Origin: Anaerolineales bacterium | Lineage (GTDB): Bacteria > Chloroflexota > Anaerolineae > 4572-78 > J111 | Assembly: GCA_012032575.1 (NCBI GenBank) | Contig: JAAUSP010000075.1 | Span: forward strand, 1-19,305 | Direction: 5' to 3' | Length of the DNA stretch: 19,305 nucleotides | Part shown: one piece after another, positions 5,799-14,436 of the stretch | Numbering within the stretch: position 1 is the first letter of the stretch | Layout: every line of letters begins with the position of its first letter | Notes under the pieces: generated by a model | Told to the model about the DNA's origin: nothing | The model's database searches: none | The model's input: the letters and a program-made list of their open reading frames with translations, nothing else | Translations under genes and position numbers: made by a program

Positions 5799-8700
5799 AT
5801 GTTGAAGAATATTTTCAAAGCCGTGTTGGGCGATCCCAATCAACGGGAAATCAAGAAATTAACGCCGCTGGTCGAAGAAGTCCAGGCGCTTGAATCTGAA
5901 ATGCAGGCCAGGAGCGACGAAGATTTGCGGCAGATGCTGGCTGGCTTTCGCCGGCAGTTGGCCGATGATACGACAGAAATGCGGGCCGAAGTGGCCAGGT
6001 TGGAGCAGGAAGTGGTCGAAGCGCCGCGGCAGGAGCGGCAGCGTTTGCAAGTGCAATTAGAGCAAACAGAGAAGCGTCTGCTCAAACTAGAAGCCGAATT
6101 GCTGGGCGAAATTCAGGCCCAGGTTTTTGCCGCCGTGCGCGAAGCCAGCCGCCGGGCCATTGGACTGCGCCATTACGATGTGCAGGTGGTCGGTGGAGCC
6201 ACTTTGCATGAAGGTAAAGTGGTTGAAATGCGCACCGGCGAAGGCAAAACGCTGGTCGCTACCATGCCGGTGGTGCTCAACGCCCTGATGGGGCGCGGCG
6301 TGCATGTCATCACCGTGAACGATTACCTGGCCAAGCGCGACTGCCAGTGGATGGGGCCGGTCTATCATAAGTTGGGGTTGAGCGTGGCGGTGATTCAAAG
6401 CGCGGGTAACGGCGGGGTAGATCAAGCCTCGTTCAAATACAATCCCGATTATCACAACAACGACGACCGGTTTCAATATTTGCAGCCGATCACCCGCCGC
6501 GAGGCTTACGCTTGCGACATCACTTACGGCACCAATAACGAATACGGGTTCGATTACCTGCGCGATAATATGGTCCCTGATCTGAACCGGACCACCCAAC
6601 GGGAGCTGCACTACGCCATCATTGACGAGGTGGACAACATCCTCATTGACGAAGCCCGCACCCCGCTGATTATCTCCGGCCAGGCCGAGGAAAGCAGCGA
6701 GTTGTACCAGCGCTTCGCCCAACTGGTCCGCCCGCTCAAACGCAGCAGCGATGAGAGCATCGAAGCGGAGGACCCCGATGGCGATTATGTGGTGGATGAG
6801 AAATCGCGCATTGCTTATCTGACCGAGCGCGGCATCGAGAAAATCGAGCGGGCGCTGGGGGTCGAGAACCTGTACGAAGGCGAGAGCGCCTCCATGACGC
6901 CTTATCTGGACAATGCGCTGCGGGCCAATGTCTTGTTCAAACTGGATGTGGATTACGTGGTCCAGAATGGCGAGGTCATCATTGTGGACGAGTTCACCGG
7001 GCGCTTGATGCACGGGCGGCGCTACAGCGAGGGCCTGCACCAGGCCATCGAGGCCAAAGAGGGTGTCCACGTGCGCCACGAGAGCTTCACCTGGGCCACC
7101 ATCACCTTCCAGAATTTTTCCGCATGTACGACAAACTGGCCGGGATGACCGGTACCGCCGAAACCGAAGCCGAGGAGTTCGGGGCCATCTATAATCTGGA
7201 TGTGGTGGTCCTGCCCACCAACATCGAATATCGGGCCATCCGCGGCACGCTGATAAAGGAGTCGCACAAGGAGGACGGGGCCGAGGTAATTATTTATCGC
7301 AGCCCGGATGAACGCGAGCTTTTCCGCAAACGGGTGGATTACCCGGATGTGGTTTATAAAAATCCGCAGGCCAAGTTCAAGGCCCTGGTTGACGAAATCA
7401 AAACGCGCCAGCAGAGCGGCCAGCCAATCCTGGTCGGCACCATTGCCATCGAAACCTCGGAATACCTGTCCAATTTGCTCGAACGGCAGGGAGTCAGGCA
7501 CGAGGTTCTCAACGCCAAGCAGCACGAGCGCGAAGCGACAATTATCACCCAGGCCGGGCGGCCCGGCACGGTGACGATTGCCACCAACATGGCCGGACGC
7601 GGGGTGGACATTTTGCTGGGCGGCAACCCCGAAGGGCTGGCCCGTGACGAACTGCGCAAGCAGGGTCACGATTTGACCGAGATTGACCCGGCGCTGTGGG
7701 AGTCAACCTTTCGCAAATGGAGCGAGCTTGTAGCCAAAGATAAACAAAAAGTGATCGAGTTGGGCGGCCTGCACGTCATCGGCACGGAGCGCCACGAGGC
7801 CCGGCGGATTGATAACCAGTTGCGCGGTCGGGCGGGACGGCAGGGCGACCCCGGTTCCAGCCGTTTTTATGTGTCACTGCAAGATGATTTGATGCGCCGG
7901 TTTGGCGGGCAGAATGTGGCCAACCTGATGGACCGGTTTGGGGTGGAGGAGGACGTGCCCATTGAAGCCGGGATTGTCAGCAAATCCATTGAGAATGCCC
8001 AGACCAAAGTCGAGGGTCATAACTTCGACATCCGCAAGCATCTGCTCAAATATGATGATGTGATCAACCAGCAGCGCGAAGTGACCTATGCCGAGCGGCG
8101 GCGCATCATCAGCAGCACCAGCCTACAAAGATAGCCTTCAAAATATGATTGCCGACCATTTGAGCGGCCTGGTGCAGAGTTTCACCAGCAGCGAAGACCC
8201 CGACGAATGGGATTTGGCCGCCCTGCACAGCGCGGTGCGGATTATTGTCCCCATGCCCGCCACCCTGACCTCCCACGCCTGGGAGAATCTGTCGGCTGAA
8301 GAAATTGAAGACCAGATTCAGGAGATGGCCGAGCAGCGCTACGAGGAAATGGAGCAGGTTGTTGGCCCGGAAAATCTGCGCCAATGGGAACGGATGTTAA
8401 TGCTGCAAATTATGGATATGCTGTGGGTGCGCCACCTGACCGCCCTCGACGAGCTGCGCCAGGGGATTGGGCTGCGGGCCTACGGCCAGCAGGACCCGCT
8501 GGTTGCCTTTCAAAAAGATGCCTTCGAGATGTACGGCCAGCTTCGGGCGGCGGTGCAGGAAGAGGTGGTCCGGCGAATTTATCACCATCCCCCCGCCACT
8601 ACGGTACTCAAAGAAGCGCCCCGCCCGCGCAATGTACAGGCCATCCACCCCGATGCGGTGGCGGCAGGGCAAAGCCAGGCTCAAGCCGGTACACCCGGCG

Positions 8701-8917
8701 CAACCAAGCAGGCTCCAGAGCCGGTGCGTGTCCAAAAAACCCTGGGCCGTAATGATTTGTGCCATTGCGGCAGCGGCAAAAATACAAACACTGCCATATG
8801 AAGTCGGATGCGCTGGGCGGGAACGGTGGCGGGATGGCGCAGACGCCGGTAAAAGCCGCGCCCGCGCCGGCTGGTTATAGTAATAAAAAGAAACCAGACA
8901 AGGCCAGACGGCGTTAA
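5799..8917 (+). CDS. secA: Protein translocase ATPase SecA (three single-base frameshifts)
   Basis: The motor ATPase that pushes secreted proteins through SecYEG. The corrected product is 1039 residues. Seen in order: [26 protein letters not shown] Walker A (M144 to T151), [10 protein letters not shown], an insert, [19 protein letters not shown] [15 protein letters not shown], Walker [16 protein letters not shown] (from D276), [64 protein letters not shown], and a C-terminal zinc motif CHCGSGKKYKHCH after correction. Frame breaks: one T missing from the run at 7113-7117 (FQN-FFRMYDK), one extra base at 8126 (SL-KDSLQNM), and one A missing from the run at 8780-8784 (inside the zinc motif). With these fixed the frame runs to TAA 8915-8917. 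secA is essential in bacteria, so these are almost surely sequence errors. Start ATG 5799, with AGGAG upstream. Confidence 0.96.
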
Positions 8918-8950
8918 TGTAGAATTTATGGGATTAGTTATTTAATCCTG

Positions 8951-8979
8951 TTGCAAATTCTGCCCGAAAGTGATAACAT
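8951..8979 (+). promoter_or_regulatory. Possible promoter upstream of the winged-helix gene
   Basis: TTGCAA (8951-8956), 17-bp spacer, TAACAT (8974-8979). It lies after a small inverted repeat GGATTA/TAATCC (8931-8948) that could weakly end secA transcription. Match to consensus is moderate only. Confidence 0.42.
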
Positions 8980-9109
8980 AGAACTTAAAAGGTTGTTCCC
9001 ATAGCGTATGAAAACTCAAGTCAGATAGGCATTTCTGTCCTAATCTCAGCTCGCACCCCATCATCTGCGAACTATTCAAATCTTCTGACTATTGAAGGAG
9101 GATCAGGCT

Positions 9110-9487
9110 TTGACTGCGAACGGCGACGACTTTACGGCCCGACTTATGGATGATATGGATCCCACACTGCTTGACTTTGTTAAGACAAAGGTGAATTCTT
9201 TCATCAAATGGGACCTGGTCAGATTCTTTTACGAGAATCCGCATACGGCTGACACGGTTGAAAATATTGCCAAATATGCCGGTAGAAATGCGGATGCCGT
9301 AAAACCCGAGTTGGAAGATCTGGTCGAGAGCGGCATTATGGGTAAAAAAGTAATGGGAAGCACGGCTATTTATTCGCTTGCCACCGATGAAGAGATGCGC
9401 ACTTTGGTAGACCAGTTTATTGTGGCGTGTGAAGATCGGCATTTTAGAGTGAAAGCGGTTTATCATATTATTCGAGGCATGCGCTAA
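9110..9487 (+). CDS. Small winged-helix DNA-binding-like protein
   Basis: A 125-residue soluble protein, not a family I can name. Residues about 33-95 look like a winged helix-turn-helix. KWDLVRFFYENP forms the first helix, TVENIAKYAGR the second, NADAVKPELEDLVESGI a recognition helix with the usual ELEDLVESGI layout, and KKVMGSTAIYSLA the wing. The C-terminal 30 residues are helical (FIVACEDRHFRVKAVYHIIRGM) and may mediate dimers. The start TTG 9110 is chosen because AAGGAGG (9095-9101) sits eight bases before it; the longer open frame from 9092 would place that site inside the gene. The next gene on the same strand is a KaiC-like ATPase, so a regulator for that locus is plausible. Confidence 0.75.
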   Translation: MTANGDDFTARLMDDMDPTLLDFVKTKVNSFIKWDLVRFFYENPHTADTVENIAKYAGRNADAVKPELEDLVESGIMGKKVMGSTAIYSLATDEEMRTLVDQFIVACEDRHFRVKAVYHIIRGMR

Positions 9488-9548
9488 CCTATTAGCAACT
9501 TGAGCAGGCAAATTAGTTATATTGTCGTGCTTTTTGTAGTTATCTAAA

Positions 9549-9592
9549 AGCAAGGGATATTTATTTTTTTTATCCTCATTCCCCTACTTGCT
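9549..9592. other. Imperfect inverted repeat between the winged-helix and KaiC-like genes
   Basis: AGCAAG-GGATA (9549-9559) is mirrored by TATCC (9571-9575) and CTTGCT (9587-9592), with T-rich sequence in the loop. It could be a weak terminator or an mRNA structure, but no T-run follows it. The rest of this 206-base gap is AT-rich. The only promoter-like match is a weak TTGTGG/TATTAC pair near 9620-9647. Confidence 0.35.
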
Positions 9593-9693
9593 AATTGAGT
9601 CACTTTTATCTTAGCCAAATTGTGGTCAAACTTTCTATAAGTATTACTTTTATCCAGCTTCAATAAATATTCCAACACGAGGGAGCCTTAGGT

Positions 9694-10458
9694 ATGGATA
9701 CGGATCGAGTCAAAACAGGTATTGCCGGTCTTGACGAAATGCTGGGGGGTGGTTTTGTCAGAGGAACCGCCAATTTGGTTGAAGGCGCTCCGGGTACGGG
9801 CAAAACTACTCTGGGAATGCAGTTTATTTATAGCGGTATCGTTCAAGCCAAAGAACCGGGGCTTATCATTACGTTTGAGGAGTTTCCCCAGCAATATTAT
9901 CATGATGCGGCGGCTTTTGGTTGGGACTTTGTGGATTTGGAAAAAAAGGGGCTGCTAAAAGTGGTGATGACCAGCCCGGAAGTGAGCCGCCTGGATGTAG
10001 AGAGCGTGGGCGGGATGATTGAAACCTACATCAACGAATCAGGGGCCAGACGAGTTGTGGTTGACAGTATTACTCACTTTGCGCGTCTCACCCAGGACCC
10101 GGTTGAATTACGCAGTCTGGAATTCGGTTTTATCAATGCCTTAAAGCGGCAGGGCTTAACCAGTATCTTCACCCGTGAAAGTCCGGTGTTGTTGGGTGAG
10201 TCCTCAGAAAATAACAGCATTAGCTTTGTGGTTGACTCTTATCTGATGATGCGCTATGTGGAAATCGAGTCAACTATTCGCAAAGCTCTGTTAGTGTTAA
10301 AGATGCGTGGCAGCGACCACGCCAAAGATATTCGACAGTATGAAATTAACGAGCACGGCCTTGAGGTTCAATCTAAATTTGAGGGCCGCGAAGGTATCTT
10401 AAGCGGCAGCCCTCGCCGTATGGCCGACTCTTTTGTCGAAGCTTTTGTTAAACGTTAA
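9694..10458 (+). CDS. Single-domain KaiC/RAD55-like RecA-family ATPase
   Basis: A 254-residue soluble ATPase of the KaiC/GvpD/RAD55 group. It opens with the characteristic TGIAGLDEMLGGGF, followed by Walker A GAPGTGKTT (residues 31-39), the paired catalytic glutamates in FEEFP (E62, E63) and Walker B RRVVVDSIT (D124). It is about half the length of cyanobacterial KaiC, with one ATPase domain rather than two, so it should not be called a clock protein. The phospho-acceptor Ser/Thr pair of the CII domain cannot be assigned here. The tail (SGSPRRMADSFVEAF) resembles other KaiC-like proteins. It lies after a winged-helix gene and upstream of membrane and histidine-kinase genes, which suggests a signalling module, as inference. 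Confidence 0.9.
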   Translation: MDTDRVKTGIAGLDEMLGGGFVRGTANLVEGAPGTGKTTLGMQFIYSGIVQAKEPGLIITFEEFPQQYYHDAAAFGWDFVDLEKKGLLKVVMTSPEVSRLDVESVGGMIETYINESGARRVVVDSITHFARLTQDPVELRSLEFGFINALKRQGLTSIFTRESPVLLGESSENNSISFVVDSYLMMRYVEIESTIRKALLVLKMRGSDHAKDIRQYEINEHGLEVQSKFEGREGILSGSPRRMADSFVEAFVKR

Positions 10459-10474
10459 AAACGCCAATTGCCCG

Positions 10475-10525
10475 CCATCTCGTCAAGCTGTTCCCGGCAA
10501 CGCCTGAGCATGAGTTACGAGATGG
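10475..10525. other. Long-loop inverted repeat between the KaiC-like and membrane-protein genes
   Basis: CCATCTCGT (10475-10483) pairs perfectly with ACGAGATGG (10517-10525) across a 33-base loop. There is no T-run, so this is not a clear terminator. It could be a structured mRNA element or an operator. Confidence 0.4.
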
Positions 10526-10583
10526 GTCTGTGGTGGGCCGCATCCGTTCTGCGACTAGCTAACTACCAGGATTAGAAAAACGT

Positions 10584-10874
10584 ATGAACCTTGTGAGCAG
10601 TATTTTAACTATCTACATCTGGGCAGCGGTCTGTATTCTCCTCTTTTTTTGTATATCATTGGCCGTTTTTATCAAAAAATCAGGCCGGCGCTCGTATTAT
10701 CCCTCATTTTTTGTCCCCATTGCCCTCTTTGCCCTGGCTGCCATTCGATACGCTTTTCTGGCCCCAACAATTGTGGGTGATCTGTGGGGGGATATTCTGC
10801 GCTTTGTGGGCGGTTTGGTAGTAGGCGGATTTGGCTTCTTTTTGTTAAGGCTTATGATCGGGGGCCGCTCTTGA
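10584..10874 (+). CDS. Small membrane protein, three transmembrane segments
   Basis: Not recognised. 96 residues with three hydrophobic stretches, roughly residues 5-29, 40-60 and 68-91, joined by a short basic loop (KKSGRRSYY). No clear Shine-Dalgarno precedes ATG 10584. Its stop codon TGA (10872-10874) overlaps the TTG proposed as start of the next gene, giving the four-base TTGA overlap common in coupled genes. Together with its neighbour it would form a six-segment membrane unit directly upstream of a soluble histidine kinase. A single protein split by a frameshift is an alternative, since frameshifts are frequent in this window. Confidence 0.7.
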   Translation: MNLVSSILTIYIWAAVCILLFFCISLAVFIKKSGRRSYYPSFFVPIALFALAAIRYAFLAPTIVGDLWGDILRFVGGLVVGGFGFFLLRLMIGGRS

Positions 10875-11209
10875 TTGCGCTGGGGTCGTTGTTAGGCGCT
10901 CTGGGCACCCTCTCGGTGCTGTTTCTCTTCTATATCCTGGCCAGGCTGTCTGAAAGATTTGGTTCGGTGATAAAGATGCGCCCCCAATATCGCTACTATT
11001 ATGTAGCGCTGGCCTTTTTGCTTATCGGGTGGATTGCCCAACTCCTGGTTATGGTGGCCGATTTGATGCCGGCGACACTCCAGGCCTGGTTAAGTTCCAC
11101 CTGGTTTGTGCTACTGGTCTATTATGTACCGGTCGCCATTGGTGTTACCATTGGCCTGGTAGTTACCTGGCGATATTGGAGCTGGCTGGTAGCGGAACGT
11201 AACGGATAA
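10871..11209 (+). CDS. Small membrane protein preceding the histidine kinase
   Basis: Not recognised. 112 residues from TTG 10871, which overlaps the previous stop; the same frame stays open back to 10784, but that part shadows the neighbouring gene. Three hydrophobic segments: IALGSLLGALGTLSVLFLFYI, VALAFLLIGWIAQLLVMVADL and FVLLVYYVPVAIGVTIGLVV. It ends WSWLVAERNG, then a single TAA, and the histidine kinase begins with the next codon in the same reading frame. It may be the membrane anchor or sensor part of the kinase, made as a separate chain. A fusion interrupted by one stop codon is also possible. Confidence 0.68.
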   Translation: MIALGSLLGALGTLSVLFLFYILARLSERFGSVIKMRPQYRYYYVALAFLLIGWIAQLLVMVADLMPATLQAWLSSTWFVLLVYYVPVAIGVTIGLVVTWRYWSWLVAERNG

Positions 11210-14200
11210 ATGGCAATGGCCCCGGCTGTTTTTACCAAAGATAGTGCTCAGTTTTTTGCCTACTCCGGCTGGCGACAATTCCTCCTGGATGACCAATTTA
11301 ATCTGCTCCCGCCCTGTCTTGAACTGGCTGAATTAGCCGGGCTGACACCGGCGCGGCTGGAGCATGCCCCCCTACTCAATTTGTTTGACCCAACCAATCA
11401 GGACAAACTAAAACCTCTATTAACGCAGTTAACCACCGGCTACCAGCAGACTGTTCCCTCGCTGGCCCTAATGCTGCAAGCAGGGAATCATCTCAAGCCC
11501 GTCGAGCTTATGCTCTATCCCTGGCCCGAGGCCGACTCTCCGGCCCGCTATACCGGCTTTATGCGTTTACTCCCCAGCGCTATCGAAACCTTTCTCGAAG
11601 AGCCGCGCACCCGCCATATCCGCCAAAAAAATAAACAGCTTGAAACCGTCGCCAAGTTAAGCCGGCGTATTGCCGCCATTTTAGATTTGGATACCCTGCT
11701 CAATTACGTCGTCCAGAGCTTGAGCCAGGATTTTGAATACAAATTCACCTCTATTTTCTTAATTGACAATACCGAAATCCGGATCAATCTCAAAGCTGCC
11801 TCCAATATCAATGTCAAAGCGCTTTCCCCCGGCTTTTCCAGCCTGGTCATTGATAACGAAACCGTTATTGGCCGGGTAGCGACTACGGCTGAACCGATGC
11901 TGGTCAATCTGATAGCCCAAAGCGAGTATGAACCCCTGGGCTATCTGCCGGTCGAAACCCAGTCGGAACTGGCGGTGCCCCTGGTGCTGGGCGGTCAGAT
12001 TTTGGGGGTTTTGGATGTGCAAAGCGACCTCCCCAACAAATACAACAGCGATGACCTCTTTTTGCTGCAAACCATCGCCGATCAGCTAGCCGTTGCCATT
12101 GAAAATGCGCGCCTGTTTGAAGAGCGAGATCGCCGCATGGCCGAACTGGCCGCTTTCAACCAAATTGGAGCGGTTATCTCCGGCTCCTATGATTTAAACA
12201 TGATGTTGCCCAATATTCTGGGCCGGGTGAATGCCCTTTTTCAGGTTGAAGGGGTTTCCCTGATGCTGCTGGAAAACGACGAGCTGCGCTTTGCCGTAGC
12301 TGTCGGCCCCGGTTCCGAAGACATTACCTCCTTTACCCTTAAACCGGGCCAGGGGATTGCCTGGTCGGTGATTGAAAGCGGGCAAACCATCCGGGTTGAC
12401 AATGTGGCGATGGACTCGCGCCACTTCAGCGAGATTGATTCGGCGATTGACTTCAAAACCCGCTCCCTGCTGGCCGTGCCGGTCCAAATCCACGGCAAAA
12501 TGGTCGGGGTGATGGAAGCAATCAATCGGCAGGATGGCCGGCCTTTTAGCCGCGACGACGAAGTGACCCTGGAATTTATCGCCTCGTCGGTAGCGATTGC
12601 CATTGAAAATGCGCGCCTGTTCAGCCAAACCCAGAGTCATATCGAACAGTTGGCCGGTCTGCTCGAAGCCAGCCGGATCATCAACACGCTGGATTTGCAA
12701 GACATTTTAAATACCATTGTCCAGCGGGTTGGCGCTTTGCTCAAAGCTGAATACACCAGTGTCTATCTTGGCACCGACGAAAATCAGCCCATTCGAGAAA
12801 CAGCTTCTTATAGCGTAGGGCCAATGCCGCATGACCCGATGCCGGATTATCAATATGGCGAGGGGACTGTCGGCTGGACTCTAAAACATCGCCAGCCGTT
12901 GCGCATCAACGATGTGACTCAAGATAGTAGATTTGTATCCTTCTCACCTCGTTCTCAGTTTATCTCCAACCTCATTGCCATCCCGTTGATTGTCAAAAAT
13001 GAGGCGATTGGCGTGATTGAGGTCTCCAATAAACTGGGGGGAGGTATATTTACCACCGAGGATGAAGCCCTGCTCTCGGCCTTTGCCAGTCAGGCTGCTG
13101 TAGCCATTTACAATGCCCGCCTCTTTAACGAAACCAACCAACGCCTGGCCGAGGTGTCAACCCTTTACACCTTTGCCGACCAGATGACCAAAGTGATGGA
13201 CCTGGATCAGGTGAGCCGTTCCACCGTGACCATTTTAAGGCACGCCCTGGATTGCAGCGGCTGCTGCGTCTTTTTGCAAGAAAGGGTAGACGACCAAGAC
13301 GCCCTGGTTTTAAAGGCATGCAGCGGCTGGCATGAGGGAAAAATAGATTCCGCCGACATCGCTGATTTGACCAAACTGGCCGAGGGTCTATCCGAAAGAT
13401 TACAGCCGCTCCACATTCACGACCTGCCAGACGAGACCAGCTCTGGCCGGCTAAAACTGCCATCTTCCAACAGCCCGGCGGCGGCAGATTCCTTGCCGAT
13501 ACGCTCGGTCATGATTGTCCCGTTAATTGTCAAAGATCAATTTTTGGGCGCTCTGGCCATAGACGATCACGAACCCAATGCTTTTGGCCCATCAGAAGGC
13601 CGCCTGTTGACCATCACCGCTGCCCAAATTTCTACAGCCATCGAAAATATTCGCCTCTATGCTCACCTGGAACAGCGGGCCATCGAGCTGGAAGCCGCCC
13701 TGGAAGAGGTTCAGGAAACCAACCGCCTCAAGTCGGAATTTGTGCAGAATGTTTCCCATGAACTCCGCACTCCGCTAACGTTTATCCGCGCTTACATCGA
13801 ATTGATCCTGGAAGGCGAGTTGGGCGATCTGTCTCCCTTGATGAAAGAGAAGCTGGAGTTCATTTCTCAAAAAACCTTCGCCGTCATTCGCCTGGTTGAG
13901 GATATTGTCTCGCTGCAAAAAGTCGAATCGGGCCACCTGCGTTTTGAATTAATCAACCCCTATCAACTGATCAGCCAGGCCGTTCAAAGCGCTACAGCCA
14001 GCGCCGCTAAGTTTAATATCAATTTGGTCACGGCCACCGCGACTGACTTACCCCCGCTGCGAGTAGATATTGATCGGGTCGGTCAGGTATTTGATAACCT
14101 CATTGGCAACGCTATTAAATTCAGCCGGTCTGACAGTGAGATCAGAATTGCCGCCGAACTGGAGGGTGAAACTATCAAATTTTCGGTGCAGGATTATGGG

Positions 14201-14428
14201 GCCGGGATTCCCCCGGAAGCCGTCAACCATGTTTTTGAGAAATTCTATCAGGCCGGGCGTCCGGTTGGCTCACGCCAGTACAAGGGTTCGGGTCTGGGGC
14301 TGGCCATTGTCAAACAAATTATCGAAGCTCACCAGGGCCGCGTCGCCGTCGAGAGCCAGCTCAATCAAGGCAGCACCTTTTACTTTTGGCTGCCCATTCA
14401 CGAAAACAACGGCTACGAACCGGATTAA
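11210..14428 (+). CDS. Multi-GAF sensor histidine kinase
   Basis: A 1072-residue soluble sensor kinase without transmembrane segments. Order: PAS-like domain (about 20-125), a charged helical linker, GAF1 (about 150-305), GAF2 (about 315-475), GAF3 (about 485-640), GAF4 (about 650-835), coiled coil with EEVQETNRLKSEFVQNV, HisKA with phospho-acceptor H850 in SHELRTPLT, and HATPase. The HATPase has the N box (IGNAIKFS, about 960-968), G1 DYGAGIPP, F box FEKFYQ and G2 GSGLGLAIVKQI (about 1027-1038). GAF linkers repeat the motif AIAIENARLF. No cysteine motif typical of bilin binding is obvious in the GAF domains, so their ligands or stimuli are unknown. No receiver domain or response-regulator gene is present in the window. 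Starts at ATG 11210 directly after the TAA of the membrane gene, in the same frame. Confidence 0.93.
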   Translation: MAMAPAVFTKDSAQFFAYSGWRQFLLDDQFNLLPPCLELAELAGLTPARLEHAPLLNLFDPTNQDKLKPLLTQLTTGYQQTVPSLALMLQAGNHLKPVELMLYPWPEADSPARYTGFMRLLPSAIETFLEEPRTRHIRQKNKQLETVAKLSRRIAAILDLDTLLNYVVQSLSQDFEYKFTSIFLIDNTEIRINLKAASNINVKALSPGFSSLVIDNETVIGRVATTAEPMLVNLIAQSEYEPLGYLPVETQSELAVPLVLGGQILGVLDVQSDLPNKYNSDDLFLLQTIADQLAVAIENARLFEERDRRMAELAAFNQIGAVISGSYDLNMMLPNILGRVNALFQVEGVSLMLLENDELRFAVAVGPGSEDITSFTLKPGQGIAWSVIESGQTIRVDNVAMDSRHFSEIDSAIDFKTRSLLAVPVQIHGKMVGVMEAINRQDGRPFSRDDEVTLEFIASSVAIAIENARLFSQTQSHIEQLAGLLEASRIINTLDLQDILNTIVQRVGALLKAEYTSVYLGTDENQPIRETASYSVGPMPHDPMPDYQYGEGTVGWTLKHRQPLRINDVTQDSRFVSFSPRSQFISNLIAIPLIVKNEAIGVIEVSNKLGGGIFTTEDEALLSAFASQAAVAIYNARLFNETNQRLAEVSTLYTFADQMTKVMDLDQVSRSTVTILRHALDCSGCCVFLQERVDDQDALVLKACSGWHEGKIDSADIADLTKLAEGLSERLQPLHIHDLPDETSSGRLKLPSSNSPAAADSLPIRSVMIVPLIVKDQFLGALAIDDHEPNAFGPSEGRLLTITAAQISTAIENIRLYAHLEQRAIELEAALEEVQETNRLKSEFVQNVSHELRTPLTFIRAYIELILEGELGDLSPLMKEKLEFISQKTFAVIRLVEDIVSLQKVESGHLRFELINPYQLISQAVQSATASAAKFNINLVTATATDLPPLRVDIDRVGQVFDNLIGNAIKFSRSDSEIRIAAELEGETIKFSVQDYGAGIPPEAVNHVFEKFYQAGRPVGSRQYKGSGLGLAIVKQIIEAHQGRVAVESQLNQGSTFYFWLPIHENNGYEPD

Positions 14429-14436
14429 TTGGATCA

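Noticed and set aside
6087..7079. 330-codon open frame antisense to secA
   Set aside because: Lies fully opposite highly conserved SecA motifs; its protein is low-complexity in the way of reverse-strand shadows in GC-rich genes, with no ribosome site or family resemblance.
7100..8790. secA as a pseudogene or with programmed frameshifting
   Set aside because: Three breaks, at least two in homopolymers, in an essential gene whose sequence is otherwise fully conserved; no slippery-site plus pseudoknot layout is needed to explain them.
9694..10458. Circadian clock protein KaiC
   Set aside because: Only one ATPase domain, and no kaiA or kaiB nearby; the broader KaiC-like ATPase label is safer.
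10459..10583. tRNA or structured ncRNA in the gap with the CCATCTCGT/ACGAGATGG inverted repeat
   Set aside because: No cloverleaf, no T-loop or CCA-end pattern, and only one long-range stem; kept as an inverted repeat only.
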